6,829 bases of DNA from Caldifarciminota bacterium (GTDB taxonomy: Bacteria; Hydrothermota; Hydrothermia; B15-G9; WFZT01). This document shows, in pieces, positions 5,944 to 6,829 of this stretch (positions within the stretch are counted from its first letter, which is position 1; each line of letters begins with the position of its first letter). Location of the stretch: assembly GCA_026986235.1 (NCBI GenBank), contig JALSOY010000249.1, positions 1 to 6,829 on the forward strand, read 5' to 3'. The position numbers and the translations under genes are program-made. The notes under the pieces were generated by a model. That model saw only the letters and a list, made by a program, of their open reading frames with translations, did not search any database and was not told the DNA's origin.

Positions 5944-6698
5944 CTACCTACCTCCTTAAGGTTAATTTTCAATATTTTCCCCTCATTCAAGAGGGGAATG
6001 AAGAGCGTGTCTCTATAAAGCCCAAGATCTGCCGGGCTTTTTAATCCATCTTTTATGATTTTGGTGAGTTTGAGCTCCTTGCCTTCTCTTTTAAGTTCCA
6101 CGACCTGGCCGGATATGTAAAATGTTGCATAAAACCTGTTTTTATAAAACACAATACCATCACCACCATTAAAGCGGCGATCTTCAAAGACCTTTAGGAG
6201 TTTACCCTTCCTGTAGCTAAAGATCTTTGCAGGGATCGTAAAAGTAATGATGTACATCGTACCTTTACCGTCGAAACATATACCGTTGGGCTTCTCAATC
6301 TCAAATATTTTCCGCGGTTTGGGATCTTTTATGTCAATACGGAAAACTCTGTTGGTATATGTATCAGAAACATAAATTTTCCCCCTGTATTTGGCAATGT
6401 CGTTGAGGAATTTTGCTTCAGGCTGAAAAGCGGTTCTGGGAACGAATTCTATCCTTTTCCCTTCAGGTGTTACTTCCCAGATACGGTTTACATCAGTTAC
6501 AAATAATTTTCCGTCGTAGTAAGCAAGTCCCTTGGGATCGATAAGATTCGTGGCTACCGTGTCTCCCTGGATGGTCAGGATCATCCCATCTCCAACGCCG
6601 AATTTACCAATGTCGGAAACATAAATTTTTCCCTCAACAGGCAGGACACTCTCAGGATGGATAAAAGAGATTAAGGCGATTAACACGATGCTTACCAT
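5940..6698 (-). CDS. Probably exported six-bladed beta-propeller protein (SMP-30/NHL-like)
   Basis: The 252 residues contain six spaced repeats of the type GKxYVxD followed by a basic strand: GKIYVSD (23-29), GKLFVTD (63-69), GKIYVSD (106-112), GTMYIIT (146-152), NRFYATF (187-193) and DTLFIPL (230-236), about 40 residues apart, as in a six-bladed propeller. Asn99 in FLND, Asn138 in PNGI and Asp180 in GGDGI lie where SMP-30/gluconolactonase proteins carry a substrate-contact Asn and two metal ligands. The N-terminal Glu ligand of that family is not clear; Glu16 is a possible candidate. Residues 1-14 are hydrophobic (MVSIVLIALISFIH), which suggests a signal peptide, though the n-region lacks a basic residue. 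A lactonase, a binding protein or a partner for the acylase are all possible. The start at 6698 is supported by GGGAGGTGA just upstream. The stop overlaps the acylase start by four bases (ATGA), implying coupled translation. Confidence 0.8.
   Translation of the reverse strand: MVSIVLIALISFIHPESVLPVEGKIYVSDIGKFGVGDGMILTIQGDTVATNLIDPKGLAYYDGKLFVTDVNRIWEVTPEGKRIEFVPRTAFQPEAKFLNDIAKYRGKIYVSDTYTNRVFRIDIKDPKPRKIFEIEKPNGICFDGKGTMYIITFTIPAKIFSYRKGKLLKVFEDRRFNGGDGIVFYKNRFYATFYISGQVVELKREGKELKLTKIIKDGLKSPADLGLYRDTLFIPLLNEGKILKINLKEVGR
5950..5957 (-). promoter_or_regulatory. Ribosome binding site of the acylase gene
   Basis: On the - strand AAGGAGGT lies 6 nt before the acylase ATG (5943-5941). It is a full match to the anti-Shine-Dalgarno core and is located in the last codons (K-E-V) of the propeller gene. 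It fixes the acylase start at 5943. Confidence 0.85.
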
Positions 6699-6702
6699 AA
6701 TT

Positions 6703-6711
6703 TCACCTCCC
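6703..6711 (-). promoter_or_regulatory. Ribosome binding site of the propeller gene
   Basis: GGGAGGTGA on the - strand ends 4 nt before the ATG at 6698-6696. It supports that start even though the resulting N-terminus has an unusually uncharged signal-peptide head. Confidence 0.8.
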
Positions 6712-6718
6712 TCACTGT

Positions 6719-6747
6719 ATTTTAGCGCCTGCAGAGTGAAAAATCCA
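6719..6747 (-). promoter_or_regulatory. Weak candidate promoter of the propeller-acylase operon
   Basis: On the - strand TAAAAT (6724-6719) matches five of six -10 consensus bases. With a 17-nt spacer the -35 position would be TGGATT (6747-6742), which matches only three of six. A start about 7 nt past the -10 would leave a very short leader beginning at the ribosome binding site. No other promoter is clearer in this gap. Confidence 0.25.
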
Positions 6748-6789
6748 CGAAGGCAGTTTTGCTAATCGTATATCTAACACTGTAATCAT

Positions 6790-6825
6790 TATCCCCCTTC
6801 GTAAGAAGGGAGACTAAGGGGGATA
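6790..6825. repeat. Nested palindromic repeat (REP-like)
   Basis: The outer arms TATCCCCCTT (6790-6799) and AAGGGGGATA (6816-6825) are perfect 10-bp reverse complements around a 16-nt centre. A competing inner hairpin pairs CCCTTC (6795-6800) with GAAGGG (6805-6810) across a GTAA loop. Neither strand has a T run after the stem, so it is not an intrinsic terminator. C-run/G-run palindromes of this kind are commonly dispersed intergenic repeats in bacteria; whether this one is repeated in the genome cannot be seen here. Confidence 0.6.
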
Positions 6826-6829
6826 CCAA

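Noticed and set aside
6790..6825. Palindrome as an intrinsic terminator
   Set aside because: Neither strand has a T run after the stem, and the outer loop of 16 nt is long for a terminator.

Overview
The window reads as bacterial DNA. It has strong Shine-Dalgarno sites (GGGAGGTG, AAGGAGGT), an intrinsic terminator and tightly packed operons. Arginine is mostly AGA/AGG and ATA is common for isoleucine, a pattern often seen in thermophiles. The mutase resembles the split 'archaeal-type' methylmalonyl-CoA mutase found in archaea and several deep-branching or thermophilic bacterial phyla. A thermophilic bacterium of a little-studied lineage is my best guess, but I cannot name a phylum from this window.

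Layout. Positions 2-3565 on the + strand look like one tight gene cluster. It holds the 3' end of an alpha/beta hydrolase, a membrane anion transporter of the ArsB/NhaD/YbiR type (4-nt gap), the catalytic subunit of methylmalonyl-CoA mutase (22-nt gap), and methylmalonyl-CoA epimerase (14-nt overlap). Together the mutase and epimerase interconvert succinyl-CoA and the two methylmalonyl-CoA epimers, the core of propionate formation or use. The B12-binding mutase subunit and the MeaB chaperone are not in the window. The cluster ends in a perfect 29-bp hairpin followed by TTTTT. The left arm of that hairpin lies inside the epimerase reading frame, and the epimerase stop codon sits in the 4-nt loop.

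Positions 3598-6698 on the - strand hold a second, convergent two-gene operon. It encodes a probably exported six-bladed beta-propeller protein (SMP-30/NHL-like) and then, with an ATGA overlap, a membrane-anchored or exported penicillin-acylase-family Ntn hydrolase with an intact Ser nucleophile. The two are probably translated together and act outside the cytoplasmic membrane. Their substrate is unknown.

The 131 nt right of the propeller gene hold its ribosome binding site, a weak promoter candidate and a nested palindromic repeat at the window edge that looks like a dispersed REP-type element. The observations most worth a second look are the terminator built into the epimerase coding end, the apparent near-leaderless start and short N-terminus of the mutase, and the coupled propeller-acylase pair.
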